Notes: a model not told the origin generated them from the letters alone. 64,000 bases of DNA from Mycobacterium colombiense (GCF_001665835.1 NZ_LZSX01000008.1:1-64000); one strand, 5' to 3'; shown: positions 7,917 to 19,046, counted from the stretch's first letter. A program made the numbers and translations.

Positions 7917-10797
7917 AGGCCGGGGTCGCCTGGCCATCCCGGAGTAGCAGTGCACGAACCAGGGGCCGCGGCCCATTGGCGCGAAGCAACGCGCTGGCGG
8001 GCCGGGGGCGCACCCTTTCCGGCCACCAGAACCAGCGCCCGAGAAGCGTCGCGATCGCCGGGGTCATGAATGCACGCACCACCAGCGTGTCGAACAGCAA
8101 GCCCAAGCCGATGGTGGTCCCTACCTGCCCGATGACTCGCAGGTCGCTGACCACCATCGAGGCCATGGTGAACGCGAATACCAGGCCCGCGTTGGTCACG
8201 ATCTTGCCGGTACCGCCCATCGCGCGAATGATGCCCGTGTTTATCCCGGCTCTTATTTCCTGTTTCATCCGGGAGACTAATAGCAAATTATAGTCGGACC
8301 CCACCGCCAAAAGTATGATCACGGACATCGCGGGTACGAGCCAGTGTAATTCTATTCCCACGATATACTTCCAGACCAGCACGGATAGCCCGAAGGACAC
8401 ACCGAGTGAAAGCAATACCGTACCCACGATAACCAGAGCGGCGACCAAACTGCGCGTAACAATCAACATGATGATGAAAATAAGGCACAGCGAAGAAATT
8501 CCCACGATCAATTGATCGTATTTGTTGCCGTCGCCCAGGTCCTTGTAGGTCGCCGACGCGCCACCAATGTAAATCCTGGCGTTCTCGAGTGGCGTCGACT
8601 TCAACGCCTCCTCGGCCGCGTTCCTCAACGGGGCGATACGCGAAATGCCTTCGGGCGTCGCAGGATCTCCTCTGTCCGAGATGATCATACGTGCCGCATT
8701 CCCATCCGCTGACATGAATACTTTCATGACTCGTTGGAAGTTCGGGGTTTTTAACACTGCCGGCGGTAAGTAGAAAGAATCATCATTTTTGGCGGCATCG
8801 AACGCCTGCCCCATGGCTGACCCATTGCTCCCGCTCGCTTCTATCTGGCCGAAAACCCCGGACATGGTGCTATGCATGGTCACCATCATCGTTTGCATGC
8901 CCTGCATCGCCGAGATCATTTGCGGCAATTGGGCGACCAGTTGCGGCATTACCATGTCGATCTGGTCGAGATCTTTGACGAGATCACCCAGCTTATCGCT
9001 GATAGCGTCGACCCCGTCGATCGAATCGAAGATCGATCGTACCGACCAGCAGATGGGAATGTCGTAGCAGTGCTTTTCCCAGTACAGATAACTGCGGACC
9101 GGCCTCCAAAAATCTTCGAAATCCGCAATATGGTTGCGGAGCTCACTGGTGATCTCCTGCATGTCATGCGTTTCGCCGGTCAAGTGATGAGTCGCGCTCA
9201 CGAGTTGTTGCATCATGCCATACATACGCTGCATGACGCTGATCATTTTCGCCATTTCTTCGGCCTGCTTGAGCAGGTCGTCCATGCGCTTCTTTTGGAA
9301 GCCCATATCTTGGAGCTGCGCGGCGTTCGCCATGCTGATCAGAGACGGTATCGACGTGTGCGCCAGAGGCGTTCCGGCGGGCCGGGTCACGGACTGCACC
9401 CTGGAAATGCCCGGAACTGCGAGGACGCCCCTGGCCAGTTTGTCCAGTACGAGAAAGTCCGCCGGATTACGCATATCGTGGTCGGCGTCGATCAACAAGA
9501 CTTCGGGCAACAACCGGGCCACGGAAAAATGTCGGGCCGCGGCTGCATACCCCATATTGGCGGAGATGTCTTTGGGCACGTATTCCCGGTCGTGGTAGTT
9601 GGTTTTGTATTCTGTCAGGGCTAGCAGGCCGATAAGGGCGACCGCGCAGCTCGCGGCGAGAATTGGCGCGGGCCAACGGGTGATCGCCGCCCCTACGCGT
9701 CGCCACCCGCGGCCGCTTATTATCCGTTTGGGCTCGAACAGGCCGAAGCGTCCGCCGATTGCAAGAACCGCCGGAACCAAGGTGAGCGCAATTGCAACCA
9801 CAACGAGCATGCCCACCGCGCAAGGTACCCCCACGGTTTGGAAGTACGGCATGCGGGTGAAGCTGAGGCAGAAAGCCGCTCCAGCGATCGTCAAACCGGA
9901 GGCCAGGACAACCTTCGCCACGCCGTGATAAGTGGTGTAGTAAGCCGTTTTCCGATCTTCGCCGGCCTGACGCGCCTCTTGATACCGCCCGATGAAGAAA
10001 ATGCCGTAGTCCGTTCCAGCCGCGATCCCGAGAGATACGAGCAAATTGACGGCGAAAGTCGAAAGATTGATAATTCCGTGGAATCCGAGAAACGCGACGA
10101 TCGCTCGGGCCGCCTGCAATTCAATCCCGACCATCAGCAACAGCAGAAGCACAGTGATAATTGATCGGTAGACGAACAGCAGCATGGTGAAGATCATCAG
10201 GAGGCTCGTAACGGTGACTTTCATTATGGTCTTGTCGCCGCTGTCGGTCACATCCGCAATGAGCGCCGCGGGGCCCGTGACATAGACCTTGACCGCATTC
10301 GGCGCCGGTGCTCTGCCGACAATGTCTCGGACCGCTTTCACGGATTCATTCGCCAAGGTTGAGCTCTGGTTACCGGCGAGGCTCAACTGGACGTATGCGG
10401 CTCGGCCATCGGCGCTTTGCGCACCGCCCGCTGTGAATGGGTCGCCCCAGAAGTTCTGAACATGCCGCACATGGTTCGGATCGTTTTCCAGTTCACGAAC
10501 CAAATGATCGTAGTACGTGTGAGCATCGTCGCCGAGTGGTTGCTGTCCCTCCAACACGATCATCGCCACACTGTCGGAATCCGATTCCTTGAAGTCCTCA
10601 CCCATGCGCTTCATCGCCTGGATCGCCGGCGCGTCTTTGGGATTCACCGATACTTGATGTTCTTTCTCGACCTGCTCAAGCGGGGGGACAGCGATGCTCA
10701 CGGTCACGGTGATCGCCAACCAAGCCAGGACGATGGGTACCGAAAGTCGATGGATCGTCCGCGCTAAGAGGTGCGGCCTGGTGCGTTCGTCGCTCAT
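7864..10797 (-). CDS. MmpL-family RND transporter
   Basis: 977 residues from the ATG at 10797; an in-frame ATG 33 codons upstream gives a non-transmembrane, low-complexity leader, so I reject it. Order: N-terminal TM helix, periplasmic loop, a TM block with [16 protein letters not shown], a long second loop containing a methionine-rich coiled region and the [10 protein letters not shown] motif, then a second TM block with [15 protein letters not shown]. MmpL proteins export lipids or siderophores to the outer envelope. No mmpS accompanies it. It converges on stf3, which makes a sulfated lipid, but a functional link is only suggested. It is paralogous to the MmpL at 41870. Confidence 0.93.
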   Translation of the reverse strand: MSDERTRPHLLARTIHRLSVPIVLAWLAITVTVSIAVPPLEQVEKEHQVSVNPKDAPAIQAMKRMGEDFKESDSDSVAMIVLEGQQPLGDDAHTYYDHLVRELENDPNHVRHVQNFWGDPFTAGGAQSADGRAAYVQLSLAGNQSSTLANESVKAVRDIVGRAPAPNAVKVYVTGPAALIADVTDSGDKTIMKVTVTSLLMIFTMLLFVYRSIITVLLLLLMVGIELQAARAIVAFLGFHGIINLSTFAVNLLVSLGIAAGTDYGIFFIGRYQEARQAGEDRKTAYYTTYHGVAKVVLASGLTIAGAAFCLSFTRMPYFQTVGVPCAVGMLVVVAIALTLVPAVLAIGGRFGLFEPKRIISGRGWRRVGAAITRWPAPILAASCAVALIGLLALTEYKTNYHDREYVPKDISANMGYAAAARHFSVARLLPEVLLIDADHDMRNPADFLVLDKLARGVLAVPGISRVQSVTRPAGTPLAHTSIPSLISMANAAQLQDMGFQKKRMDDLLKQAEEMAKMISVMQRMYGMMQQLVSATHHLTGETHDMQEITSELRNHIADFEDFWRPVRSYLYWEKHCYDIPICWSVRSIFDSIDGVDAISDKLGDLVKDLDQIDMVMPQLVAQLPQMISAMQGMQTMMVTMHSTMSGVFGQIEASGSNGSAMGQAFDAAKNDDSFYLPPAVLKTPNFQRVMKVFMSADGNAARMIISDRGDPATPEGISRIAPLRNAAEEALKSTPLENARIYIGGASATYKDLGDGNKYDQLIVGISSLCLIFIIMLIVTRSLVAALVIVGTVLLSLGVSFGLSVLVWKYIVGIELHWLVPAMSVIILLAVGSDYNLLLVSRMKQEIRAGINTGIIRAMGGTGKIVTNAGLVFAFTMASMVVSDLRVIGQVGTTIGLGLLFDTLVVRAFMTPAIATLLGRWFWWPERVRPRPASALLRANGPRPLVRALLLRDGQATPAFMSSAPTQKPNGSHSGQ

Positions 10798-11064
10798 TCG
10801 ACCTTCGGTCGGCGGGGGAGCGGGAGTTCGCTTCCCGAGTGATTCTCTCCGCTTTTGAGCTGACCGTCCACGCGAGCCGAAACTGACCGCTCTCACCCCG
10901 CAGCGACGAGCCGGCGGCGCGGTGGGCTCAGCGTCTCACATTCGCAACCGTTGAGACCCTACCTTTGACGTCGCCGCAATAAATCCGCCATGGAACGTAC
11001 CTAAGGTGAGGCCGTCCGTCTTGCGAGGCGCAAGCCGCGGACCCCTCACCGATAGGAACTCAAA

Positions 11065-13236
11065 TTGAGCGGAAACGCCGTGCGCCTGCAGGCGATCAAC
11101 AATGTCGAGGCATACATCCCCCCAGCCATCAGCTTCGTAGCCGGCGAGACTCCCGGCGAAGTATTCGGCTCCAACGTCTTCACCAAGGCCGAAATGCAGG
11201 CACGGCTGCCCAAGTCGGTGTACAAGTCCATCGTGGCGACCATCGACAAGGGCACCAAGCTGGACCCCGCGGTCGCCGACACGGTCGCGGTAGCGATGAA
11301 AGACTGGGCGCTGGAGAAAGGCGCCACCCACTACGCTCACGTGTTCTATCCGATGACCGGCCTGACCGCCGAAAAGCACGACAGTTTCTTGGAACCCGTT
11401 TCCGACGGGCAGACACTCGCCGAGTTCGCCGGCAAGACCCTAATCCAGGGCGAGCCCGACGCTTCCAGCTTCCCGTCCGGCGGATTGCGGAGCACCTTCG
11501 AGGCGCGCGGGTATACCGGCTGGGACGTGACCAGCCCGGCCTACGTCCTGGAGAACCCGAACGGTAACACGCTATGCATCCCAACGGTTTTCGTTTCGAT
11601 GACCGGAGAGGCACTGGACTACAAGACGCCATTGTTGCGCAGTCAGCAGGCCATGGGCATGCACGCCGAGCGCATCCTGACGCTGTTCGGTCACCAGGAC
11701 CTGAACAAGGTCGTATCGTTCTGCGGTCCGGAGCAGGAGTACTTCCTGGTCGACCGGCACTTCTTCCTCGCGCGTCCGGATCTGGTCAATGCCGGTCGCA
11801 CCCTGTTCGGCGCGAAGCCGCCGAAAGGCCAGGAATTTGACGACCACTACTTCGGCGCGGTACCCGAGCGTGTCCTCGGCTTCATGATGGACACCGAGCG
11901 GGAGCTGTTCAAACTCGGTATTCCCGCCAAGACCCGTCACAACGAGGTGGCGCCCGGCCAGTTCGAGATTGCGCCGATGTTCGAACGGGCGAACATCTCC
12001 TCCGACCACCAGCAGCTGTTGATGACGATCTTCAAGACGGTTGCCAAAAAGCACGGTATGGAATGTTTGTTCCACGAGAAGCCGTTCGCCGGCGTCAACG
12101 GGTCCGGCAAGCACGTCAACTTCTCGATGGGCAATTCCGAGCTGGGCTCGCTGCTGGTCCCGGGCGATACCCCGCACGAGAACGCCCAGTTCCTGGTGTT
12201 CTGCGCCGCGGTGATCCGCGCCGTACACAAGTTCGCCGGGCTGCTTCGGGTGTCGGTCGCATCGGCCACCAACGACCACCGCTTGGGCGCCAACGAGGCG
12301 CCGCCGGCCATCATCTCGATCTTCCTCGGCGAACAGCTCGCCGACGTGTTCGAGCAGATCGCCAAGGGCGCCGCCACATCATCAAAAGCCAAGGGCACCA
12401 TGATCATTGGTGTAGACACGTTGCCACCACTGCCAACCGATCCGGGTGACCGCAATCGCACCAGCCCATTCGCGTTCACCGGAAACCGGTTCGAGTTCCG
12501 AGCGCCCGGCTCCGGGCAGACGGTGGCCGTGCCGCTGATCGTCCTCAACACGATCATGGCCGACTCGCTCGACTACATGGCAACGATTCTGGAGAAGGCC
12601 GCCGAAAACGACGAGGACTTCGATGTGGCAGTGCAGAAGCTGCTCACCGAGATCATTACCGAACACGGCGACGTGGTGTACAACGGCGACGGGTACGCAG
12701 AGAAGTGGCAGATCGAGGCGGCCGAGCGCGGTCTGCCGAACCTGAAGACCACACTGGACGCAATTCCGGAGCTGATCAAGCCGGCAACGGTTGAGGTCTT
12801 TGCGAAATACGGCGTTTTCAGCGAGCGCGAGCTGCATAGCCGCTACGAGGTCCGCTTGGAGCAGTACGCCCTGACCATCGCGGTCGAGGCCAATCTGACT
12901 CTGGAGATCGGTACCACGGTCATCCTGCCGGCCGCGATCCGCTACCAGACCGAGCTCGCGCAGAACGTCGCGGCTTTGAAGGCGGCCGGCATGGAGCCGA
13001 GCATGGCTGCACTCGAGACGGTTTCGGCCCCCCTCGCCGATCTCGCCGCGGCGCTGACGACGCTGCAGACGGCGCTGTCCGATCACTCGGCGGTGGTCGA
13101 CGAGGCGAAGCACGCACAGGAGGCGCTGTTGCCGGCGATGGGAGCGGTGCGTACCGCCGCTGACGGGTTGGAAAGCGTGGTAGCCGATGACTTGTGGCCG
13201 CTGCCCACCTACCAGGAAATGCTCTACATCCTGTGA
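11065..13236 (+). CDS. glnN: Type III glutamine synthetase
   Basis: 723 residues, the usual length for GSIII and much longer than GSI (~470 aa). Catalytic-core motifs visible: [35 protein letters not shown] and [16 protein letters not shown]. It makes glutamine from glutamate, ammonia and ATP in the cytosol. I accept the TTG at 11065 because AGGA lies 7-9 nt upstream and the protein then begins with the expected GSIII N-terminus; GTG 11080 is an alternative. Followed by a strong 3' structure. Confidence 0.93.
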   Translation: MSGNAVRLQAINNVEAYIPPAISFVAGETPGEVFGSNVFTKAEMQARLPKSVYKSIVATIDKGTKLDPAVADTVAVAMKDWALEKGATHYAHVFYPMTGLTAEKHDSFLEPVSDGQTLAEFAGKTLIQGEPDASSFPSGGLRSTFEARGYTGWDVTSPAYVLENPNGNTLCIPTVFVSMTGEALDYKTPLLRSQQAMGMHAERILTLFGHQDLNKVVSFCGPEQEYFLVDRHFFLARPDLVNAGRTLFGAKPPKGQEFDDHYFGAVPERVLGFMMDTERELFKLGIPAKTRHNEVAPGQFEIAPMFERANISSDHQQLLMTIFKTVAKKHGMECLFHEKPFAGVNGSGKHVNFSMGNSELGSLLVPGDTPHENAQFLVFCAAVIRAVHKFAGLLRVSVASATNDHRLGANEAPPAIISIFLGEQLADVFEQIAKGAATSSKAKGTMIIGVDTLPPLPTDPGDRNRTSPFAFTGNRFEFRAPGSGQTVAVPLIVLNTIMADSLDYMATILEKAAENDEDFDVAVQKLLTEIITEHGDVVYNGDGYAEKWQIEAAERGLPNLKTTLDAIPELIKPATVEVFAKYGVFSERELHSRYEVRLEQYALTIAVEANLTLEIGTTVILPAAIRYQTELAQNVAALKAAGMEPSMAALETVSAPLADLAAALTTLQTALSDHSAVVDEAKHAQEALLPAMGAVRTAADGLESVVADDLWPLPTYQEMLYIL

Positions 13237-13239
13237 TCC

Positions 13240-13320
13240 GCCGTCGGGCGTGGGGTCAGCCGCGCAAGCGGTACTTGGTGAGACGAGGTCCCCACGCCCG
13301 ACGGCTTACGCCGCTTGCGC
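13240..13320 (+). terminator. Interleaved inverted repeats after glutamine synthetase
   Basis: Four nt after the stop, GCCGTCGGGCGTGGGG (13240-13255) is perfectly complementary to 13290-13305. GCGCAAGCGG (13262-13271) is perfectly complementary to 13311-13320. The order A-B-A'-B' means both pairings at once would be a pseudoknot. A local CCGC-gcaa-GCGG hairpin competes in the loop. No U-tract follows. Most simply this ends glnN transcription or protects its 3' end. Confidence 0.6.
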
Positions 13321-13382
13321 CTGACATCGCAGACGCTGTTGGTCAAACGTCAGTGTCATGCGCCAACGACGTCGGTGACGGT

Positions 13383-13889
13383 TCAGATGTTGTCCGTGAT
13401 CCACGTGGTGGTGAAGCGCAGCATCTCGGGGATGCCCTTGGACAAATCGGATCCGATGGTTTTCTCGAGCTTGCCGCCTACCAGCGGGATCTTGACCTCC
13501 ACCTTCAGGGTGGAGTGCAGTTGTGAACCGCCGTCATGCGTCGGCGCCAGCCGGGTTTCCGCACGGCCCGACCCCAACCCGCCGGACGCCGAGACGTTGA
13601 TGTCCCCGCGCACCTGGCCGTCGCCGTTCGGTCGCCACGTCTCGGTCTGCACGATCTTGACGTCACCGGTGACGAATTTGGCGACCAGCCCGGGGAGGAG
13701 TTGACGGCCCAGGTGCTGGGTCGTGCGCACCGTCACGGTGCCATCGGCGTCGGTCACCAGCGAATCCAACGTGGCGTCGGCGGAGCCGGCCGCGATGCGC
13801 GCCAGCCAGTAGTCCTCGCGACCGAACGCGGCATGAATTTGCTCGACGGTGGCGGATGACTCGGTCGAGACGTCGAATGAGCGCGACAT
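13383..13889 (-). CDS. DUF2505 domain protein
   Basis: 168 residues (MSRSFDVSTESSATVEQIHAAF at the start). The sequence pattern matches the actinobacterial DUF2505 family, which has a START/SRPBCC-like lipid-binding fold. No signal peptide or TM helix. It is convergent with the glutamine synthetase and followed on the same strand side by a peptidase. Function unknown; hydrophobic ligand binding is suggested by the fold only. Confidence 0.75.
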   Translation of the reverse strand: MSRSFDVSTESSATVEQIHAAFGREDYWLARIAAGSADATLDSLVTDADGTVTVRTTQHLGRQLLPGLVAKFVTGDVKIVQTETWRPNGDGQVRGDINVSASGGLGSGRAETRLAPTHDGGSQLHSTLKVEVKIPLVGGKLEKTIGSDLSKGIPEMLRFTTTWITDNI

Positions 13890-13916
13890 ATCCGCCCATT
13901 CTTGCAGAGGCCCGGC

Positions 13917-14699
13917 TCACGGTCGCTCAAAGTGCTGGTAGTCGACGGGCGACGTCCAGTGGCCGCCCCACCGCCACCCGCGGTCCGTGAAAATGCGCAC
14001 GCCGGGGTCCTCGCCGTGCAAGAGCCCCGGGTCGCTGCGGCTGCGGTCCAGATACTCCGCCGCGTTGTGCGGTTGGAAAGTGCCGTCGGCGTACATGCAC
14101 GGGTTGAGACGTGGGTTCAGATCGATGGCCCGACCGTAGGCGTGTTGCGACCAGTGCTCGCTCCCCGGGATGCCTCGGCAGTTGAACGCCGACGTGTTGT
14201 CGTCCTCCATCGAGAGCTCGTCGTCGGCGGCCGGGTAGCGGTCCGCCGTACGGATCTTCTCGATGGGAAATCCCACTCGGTAGAGCTGCGCGAAGACCGT
14301 GATGACCTCCGGCACCAGGTCCTGGTGCACGATCAGCTCGCCGCGATGGGTCCGGCCGTCGAAACCGACGTGGTCAACCTCGACTCGTCGTAGCTGCGCG
14401 GGGTCCACCGGACAGCCCGGCCGCCAGCTCGTACCGAGCTCCGCGGCGGTGACCGAGCGAACGTTGCCAGCGGTGGGCGCCGACGACGGGCCGGCCGCCG
14501 ATGACGCGGTGGACGATGGCCTGGCCGCAGGGGGTGCCGGCGCGGCGGTGCATTGCGTCAACGTGGCCCCGGCCGCCATCGTGCCCGCCAGCACGGCGAC
14601 CCACCGCCTGCCGGAGGTCACTGGGGATGGGTCCTCACCGCTTGCTCCATCGCGACAAGACCGTCGCGACCGGGTGTCGCGAGACAGGTCCGGCGCCAA
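13917..14699 (-). CDS. Exported M15-family peptidase (D,D-carboxypeptidase-like)
   Basis: 260 residues. A hydrophobic segment at about 32-48 ends in TLTQC-TAAPA, a non-canonical lipobox or signal cleavage region, followed by a Pro/Ser/Ala-rich linker. The zinc peptidase motif is SQHAYGRAIDLNP (S-x-H-x3-G-x-A-x-D) with a later HW-x7-H (GGHWTSPVDYQHFE). M15 enzymes cut D-Ala-D-Ala or peptide cross-links in peptidoglycan. A GTG at 14621 would put the signal peptide at the N-terminus and may be the true start. Confidence 0.82.
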   Translation of the reverse strand: MAPDLSRDTRSRRSCRDGASGEDPSPVTSGRRWVAVLAGTMAAGATLTQCTAAPAPPAARPSSTASSAAGPSSAPTAGNVRSVTAAELGTSWRPGCPVDPAQLRRVEVDHVGFDGRTHRGELIVHQDLVPEVITVFAQLYRVGFPIEKIRTADRYPAADDELSMEDDNTSAFNCRGIPGSEHWSQHAYGRAIDLNPRLNPCMYADGTFQPHNAAEYLDRSRSDPGLLHGEDPGVRIFTDRGWRWGGHWTSPVDYQHFERP

Positions 14700-14787
14700 C
14701 GCTACTGCAGGCCGCTCCTAATCTTGTGCGCAGCAGTCCGTTTGCGGAGAAGCCGAAAGCCTACTGGATGCGGCCGGGCCGCCGACT

Positions 14788-14799
14788 TACTCTTGCCAT
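14788..14799 (+). promoter_or_regulatory. Leaderless promoter -10 (TACTCT)
   Basis: TACTCT at 14788-14793 lies exactly 6 nt before ATG 14800, and there is no ribosome-binding site. This is the usual geometry of mycobacterial leaderless transcripts and supports the 14800 start. Confidence 0.45.
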
Positions 14800-16368
14800 A
14801 TGCCGGTAGTCAGTGGCGGGTGGAAGTTCTGGCCATCCTGGCTACGCAAGTCGGTCGTGGTCGCAATCGTATTGCTCGCCCTCATCGCGGTTTCTCCGTG
14901 GACCTTCACGGCACGCACACCGGTAGCCGACCGTCCACAGCTGCCCGCGCAGACGCCCGCGCCGACGCCGGCGCCCGTTGCGGCGCCTGCTGCGGCTCCC
15001 GCACCCGAGTTCGCGACCATCTCCAAGCTGATGAACGACGCGATCGCGGCAGGCGGATTGCCGGGCGGCGTGGTGATGGTCGGCCACGGCGGCAACGTCG
15101 TCTTCCGCCAGGCGTACGGGTCGCGCAAGCTCGCGGGCGAACCGGGGCTGGACGGATCGCCCGCACCCGCGGAGCCGATGACCGAGGACACCATCTTCGA
15201 CATGGCGTCATTGACCAAGTGCCTCGCAACGGCGGTCGCCATCATGCAGCTCTACGAACAGGGCAAGGTGGCGTTCGACGATCCGGTGCAGAAATATCTG
15301 CCCGACTTCAATACGACGAACGATCCACGGCGGGCGCAGGTCACGGTGCGCATGCTGCTGACCAACATGTCCGGCGAGGGAATCGACGTAAGCCTGGCGG
15401 ACCCGTGGGGACTGGGCGGACCCGACAAGGCGGAAGGCATTCATCGCGCGCTCACCACGCCGCTGCAGTCGGGTCCGGGTGAGCTTTTCCGATACTCCGA
15501 CATCAACTACATCCTGCTGGGCGCGCTGCTCGAGAAGACCACGGGCGAGCCCGAAGACACCTACGTCCAACGCAATGTGTTTGCGCCGCTTGGCCTGCGA
15601 GACACCCGCTACCTTCCCGTGGCCAATGCCTGCGGGCCCCATACGACTAGAGGAGCGGCGGTTGCCTGGGCCCCCGCGCCGGCGGGAGGCGAGCCGATGA
15701 CTTGTCCCGCGGGGACCTGGAGCACCAGCCTGCTGCCACGCATCGCACCCACGGCGCGCGACGAGGAAAGCAGGGACGACCCCGGCAAGAATCCGGATTT
15801 CTTTGCCCTGCTTCGGGGTACGGTGCATGACCCGACGGCACGCCGGATGGGCGGAGTGGCGGGCAATGCCGGCATGTTCTCGACGGCGCACGATGTCAGC
15901 ATCTTTGCGCAGGCGCTGCTTGACCGGCTGGCCGACCGCCCGAGTGAGTTTCCTTTGCGGCCAGAAACTCTCGAGCTGATGACGACTCCTCAGCAGCCCG
16001 GCCATACCGCCGAACAAGTTGTAGCGGCAAACCGTGCTGCTCAACGGGCTCACACTCCGACCTATCCGGCGATCGAAGGGCAAAGCCTGTTTGGTTTTGG
16101 CTGGGACATCGACACGGCCTTCTCCAGGCCGCGCGGGACGGTCTTTCCCGTCGGCAGCTTTGGCAACACCGGATTTACCGGAACCACGCTGTGGATGGAC
16201 CCAGGTTCGAATACCTACGTCATTCTGCTCTCGAACTCGATCCACCTACGGGGCAGCCCGCCGATCTCGCACCTCCGGGGTGCGGTGGCCACGGCCGCGG
16301 CGCAGGCTTTGCAGCTTTACGGCGCGGCGCCACCGATCTCGACGCCTGCCCCACGGAAAACACCGTAG
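14800..16368 (+). CDS. Membrane-anchored serine beta-lactamase-like hydrolase
   Basis: 522 residues. An N-terminal signal anchor (about 15-35) is followed by a Pro/Ala linker and a class C beta-lactamase/esterase fold. The catalytic S-x-x-K is SLTK in DMASLTKCLATA. The YxN position reads YSD (RYSDINY), common in the esterase and D-aminopeptidase branch. A C-terminal GNTGFTGTTLWMDP region fits the third motif. It probably acts outside the membrane on an ester or peptide bond; true beta-lactamase activity is not implied. Confidence 0.85.
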   Translation: MPVVSGGWKFWPSWLRKSVVVAIVLLALIAVSPWTFTARTPVADRPQLPAQTPAPTPAPVAAPAAAPAPEFATISKLMNDAIAAGGLPGGVVMVGHGGNVVFRQAYGSRKLAGEPGLDGSPAPAEPMTEDTIFDMASLTKCLATAVAIMQLYEQGKVAFDDPVQKYLPDFNTTNDPRRAQVTVRMLLTNMSGEGIDVSLADPWGLGGPDKAEGIHRALTTPLQSGPGELFRYSDINYILLGALLEKTTGEPEDTYVQRNVFAPLGLRDTRYLPVANACGPHTTRGAAVAWAPAPAGGEPMTCPAGTWSTSLLPRIAPTARDEESRDDPGKNPDFFALLRGTVHDPTARRMGGVAGNAGMFSTAHDVSIFAQALLDRLADRPSEFPLRPETLELMTTPQQPGHTAEQVVAANRAAQRAHTPTYPAIEGQSLFGFGWDIDTAFSRPRGTVFPVGSFGNTGFTGTTLWMDPGSNTYVILLSNSIHLRGSPPISHLRGAVATAAAQALQLYGAAPPISTPAPRKTP

Positions 16369-16375
16369 CGCCTTG

Positions 16376-18022
16376 TCATTTCACGCAGGGAATGCCGTCG
16401 GCGGTCATGCGCGAGAGGTTGGTAACGGCGGGTTGCTGCGTGCCGGCGCCGGTGGCGGGCACGGTGGTGACGGGTGCCGTGGCGGTAGCGGTCGGCGATT
16501 CCGACGTGGAATTGCGGGTCTGGTCGAACCGGGAGAAATCGGTCCCGACGGTCAGCCGCACCGTGTTGCGGGCGACGCTGTCGGATGCGGTCGCCGTTAT
16601 GTCGTACTGGTCGGCGAGCTCGGTGGCCGCCACCTTCGCGCCGGCCCCGTAGGTGATAGTGCTCGTCTCGGTGGTGGAGTCGGCCGTGCTGACCTTGCCT
16701 TCACTGAATTTCCCGGTCGCCAAAAGCATTTGGACAGTTGCCGCCTCACCTTGGCGGCCCGAGGCATTGACGACGTCGAGCGCGACGCTGCCGGAGGTGT
16801 TCTGCGTGCCGCTCTCCGGTTCCGCTGCCGTGGTGGGGCTGCTGGTCGAGGGTGCGGTAGACGAATCGGCGCCCACCAGGTTGTGCACGATGGAGCGGAT
16901 GGTGGGTATGTCGATGAAGTTCACGTAGGCGCCGTCTGAGAGTTGACCGAAGCTGGTGACCGGCATTGTGTACAGCACCACCGGTCTATTGGGGAATGCC
17001 AACGCATTACGAATGAATTCGTCAAAGTCGAAACCGGCGTCGACGGCGACGTTCTGCTTGGCGACCCCCAACAGGGCATGCAGTTTGGTGGGGTCCGACA
17101 ACGTTCCGCCGCGGCGCATCGCGCTGACCACCGAGACGATGAAGGCCTGCTGGCGCCGGCTTCGATCGAGGTCGGTAAACGCCGCGTCGTTGGGGTCGCG
17201 GCGTTGCCGGACAAAGGCCAACGCCTGAGTTGCGCTGATCTGTTGGACGCCTTTATGAAAGTCCGCACCGGAGTAGTACCGGTCCGACGTATCCGCACTG
17301 AGGCACACCGTGATCGGTTCGACCACCCGGGCGAGTTGGAAGAAGCCGGCCAGGGTGACTTCGATGAAGTGATCGATCGGAATCTGCAGAAGACTTTTGA
17401 CGGTGCTGATTTCGGCTTTGCGGCCCGCCTCTCGCGCCGCCTGTTCTTTCGCCGTCGCGTCTTGCCCTTGCAGCGGCGTCGGATTCGGCTGCGAGCCTGC
17501 GGAGCCGTGGCCGGACATCACCCGCTGGTAGGCGTAGCTGTAGGCCTCCTTGATCTTGCCGTGGCAATCCGAGGTTGGGCATCCGGCCAGATCGACGTAA
17601 TCGTCGCGAGGGATCGAGATCGCCGTGGCCGCACCGCCGCCGGCCGGCAGGTGCACCACGATGAGCGCGTCGGAATCGCCGTCAGCGGAATCCTCGTTGC
17701 CCGCATGCAGCGCGTCATAGATGTCGGGCGGCAGCGGCTGCCCGTGCTGGTCACGGCGGCTATCCAGGCCGATGATCAGGATGTTCTGGTCGCTTCCGGT
17801 CGATGCGGGTTCACCGGCCAATGCCTCGGATTTGGTGATGCCCGCCGACGCGCTGAGGTAGGCGTGCCAAGCGATGCCGATGACGGCGACCACCACCAGG
17901 GATATCAACGCGGCCACCACCTTGGCACCGGCCACCATCCTGTGGTTGCGGTGCAAGCGATTCCGGGGCCCGGCCGTCGGTGAATCTGCTTCTTCGCCGG
18001 GCGGGCCCGCTCGACGCGTCAT
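16376..18022 (-). CDS. LytR-CpsA-Psr (LCP) phosphotransferase
   Basis: 548 residues from ATG 18022 (ATG 18079 gives 567). A TM helix at about 35-55 precedes an extracytoplasmic LCP domain (ILIIGLDSRRD, ISIPRDDYVDL, ALAFVRQRRDPNDAAFTDLDRSRRQQ) with its phosphate-binding arginines. A Ser/Thr linker and a C-terminal LytR_C domain (ALDVVNASGRQGEA) follow. Mycobacterial LCP proteins attach arabinogalactan to peptidoglycan. The protein resembles CpsA/Lcp1, but I cannot decide which paralogue. It converges on the serine hydrolase with only 7 nt between them. Confidence 0.88.
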   Translation of the reverse strand: MTRRAGPPGEEADSPTAGPRNRLHRNHRMVAGAKVVAALISLVVVAVIGIAWHAYLSASAGITKSEALAGEPASTGSDQNILIIGLDSRRDQHGQPLPPDIYDALHAGNEDSADGDSDALIVVHLPAGGGAATAISIPRDDYVDLAGCPTSDCHGKIKEAYSYAYQRVMSGHGSAGSQPNPTPLQGQDATAKEQAAREAGRKAEISTVKSLLQIPIDHFIEVTLAGFFQLARVVEPITVCLSADTSDRYYSGADFHKGVQQISATQALAFVRQRRDPNDAAFTDLDRSRRQQAFIVSVVSAMRRGGTLSDPTKLHALLGVAKQNVAVDAGFDFDEFIRNALAFPNRPVVLYTMPVTSFGQLSDGAYVNFIDIPTIRSIVHNLVGADSSTAPSTSSPTTAAEPESGTQNTSGSVALDVVNASGRQGEAATVQMLLATGKFSEGKVSTADSTTETSTITYGAGAKVAATELADQYDITATASDSVARNTVRLTVGTDFSRFDQTRNSTSESPTATATAPVTTVPATGAGTQQPAVTNLSRMTADGIPCVK

Positions 18023-18113
18023 GACAGAACCAAGAATAGCCAGGTAGCGGCGCTTCAAACCGGGACTGCCCGAGCGCATCGTCGGTTGATCGGACGCCTG
18101 CTATGGCCGCGGC

Positions 18114-18965
18114 TCAACTTTCCAACAGCCGCAACGGATGCAGACCGTCGACGTTACCGACGAACGGCGGATGGATGCTGTACCCCAGCATCCGGCGAAT
18201 GTCATCGGACACCGCCCGCGCGATGTCGCGCGATATCGACAGGGTGTAGGCCTCCATCGGCCGCAGCCACGGTTGGCAGTACTGGGCGGTGACGGCGAGG
18301 CGCTCGCGGTCGGTGTCGTTGACACCCCCGCCGTGCCAGAGGGTGCCGACGAAAAAGACGCAACTGCCGGCGGGCATCACGACGGGTAGCGCCTGATCGT
18401 CGGGGCCCGGCCGGCGCTTGCCCCAGCGGTGGCTACCCGGGTAGACGATTGTGGCGCCGTTGTCGGCGGTGAAGTCGTCGATCGCCCAGATCGTCGCTGC
18501 AGCCAGCGGTTCCCGGGGGCGCGGAATCGGGTAGAAGCCGTCGTCGTGGTGCGCCAGCTGCGCGGCCTCGCCGGGCTGAATGTTGATGGCCTGCAACGCC
18601 GAAAGCAGGTAGTTGGGCATCAGCAGCCGATCGAGTACCGCCAGCACCCGCGGGTCATCGACCAGCCGATCGCACGCCCGGGTCCTACTCAGCACGCTGT
18701 AGATGCGCTGGGTGCGCAGGCCCTCGAACGAATTGCGTCCCGTGTGCCGCAGCGAAGGGCGCACGACCTTTCGGATCTGCGAGCACTGCTCGGCGGTCAG
18801 CAGGTTCTCCCAGATGACGTAGCCGTCACGATCGAGTGCGGCCATGTCGGCCTCGACGACCGCGCTGTCCACCGCACTTCCACCGGTCGGCGTCCGCTTG
18901 TACCGCTGCGCCAGGTCGCCCCGCAGGTCCTCCAGCGTGGTGAAGGCGTCGTCGTCGATGCTCAT
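18114..18965 (-). CDS. Phytanoyl-CoA dioxygenase (PhyH) family protein
   Basis: 283 residues. Fe(II)/2-oxoglutarate oxygenase motif HHDDG (H-x-D) and distal His in GTLWHGGGVN; substrate-side arginine near RERLAV. It resembles the mycobacterial Rv3633-type proteins. The family hydroxylates lipid acyl chains or secondary metabolites. Upstream of the LCP gene on the same strand, but separated by 92 nt, so a shared transcript is uncertain. Confidence 0.83.
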   Translation of the reverse strand: MSIDDDAFTTLEDLRGDLAQRYKRTPTGGSAVDSAVVEADMAALDRDGYVIWENLLTAEQCSQIRKVVRPSLRHTGRNSFEGLRTQRIYSVLSRTRACDRLVDDPRVLAVLDRLLMPNYLLSALQAINIQPGEAAQLAHHDDGFYPIPRPREPLAAATIWAIDDFTADNGATIVYPGSHRWGKRRPGPDDQALPVVMPAGSCVFFVGTLWHGGGVNDTDRERLAVTAQYCQPWLRPMEAYTLSISRDIARAVSDDIRRMLGYSIHPPFVGNVDGLHPLRLLES

Positions 18966-19046
18966 CGGTGCTCGTCCTTAGTCCACTGGCACTTCTGCCC
19001 ACACTAGGCCGAGTTCGGCTCAACCCACACCCAAATCACCGACCGG

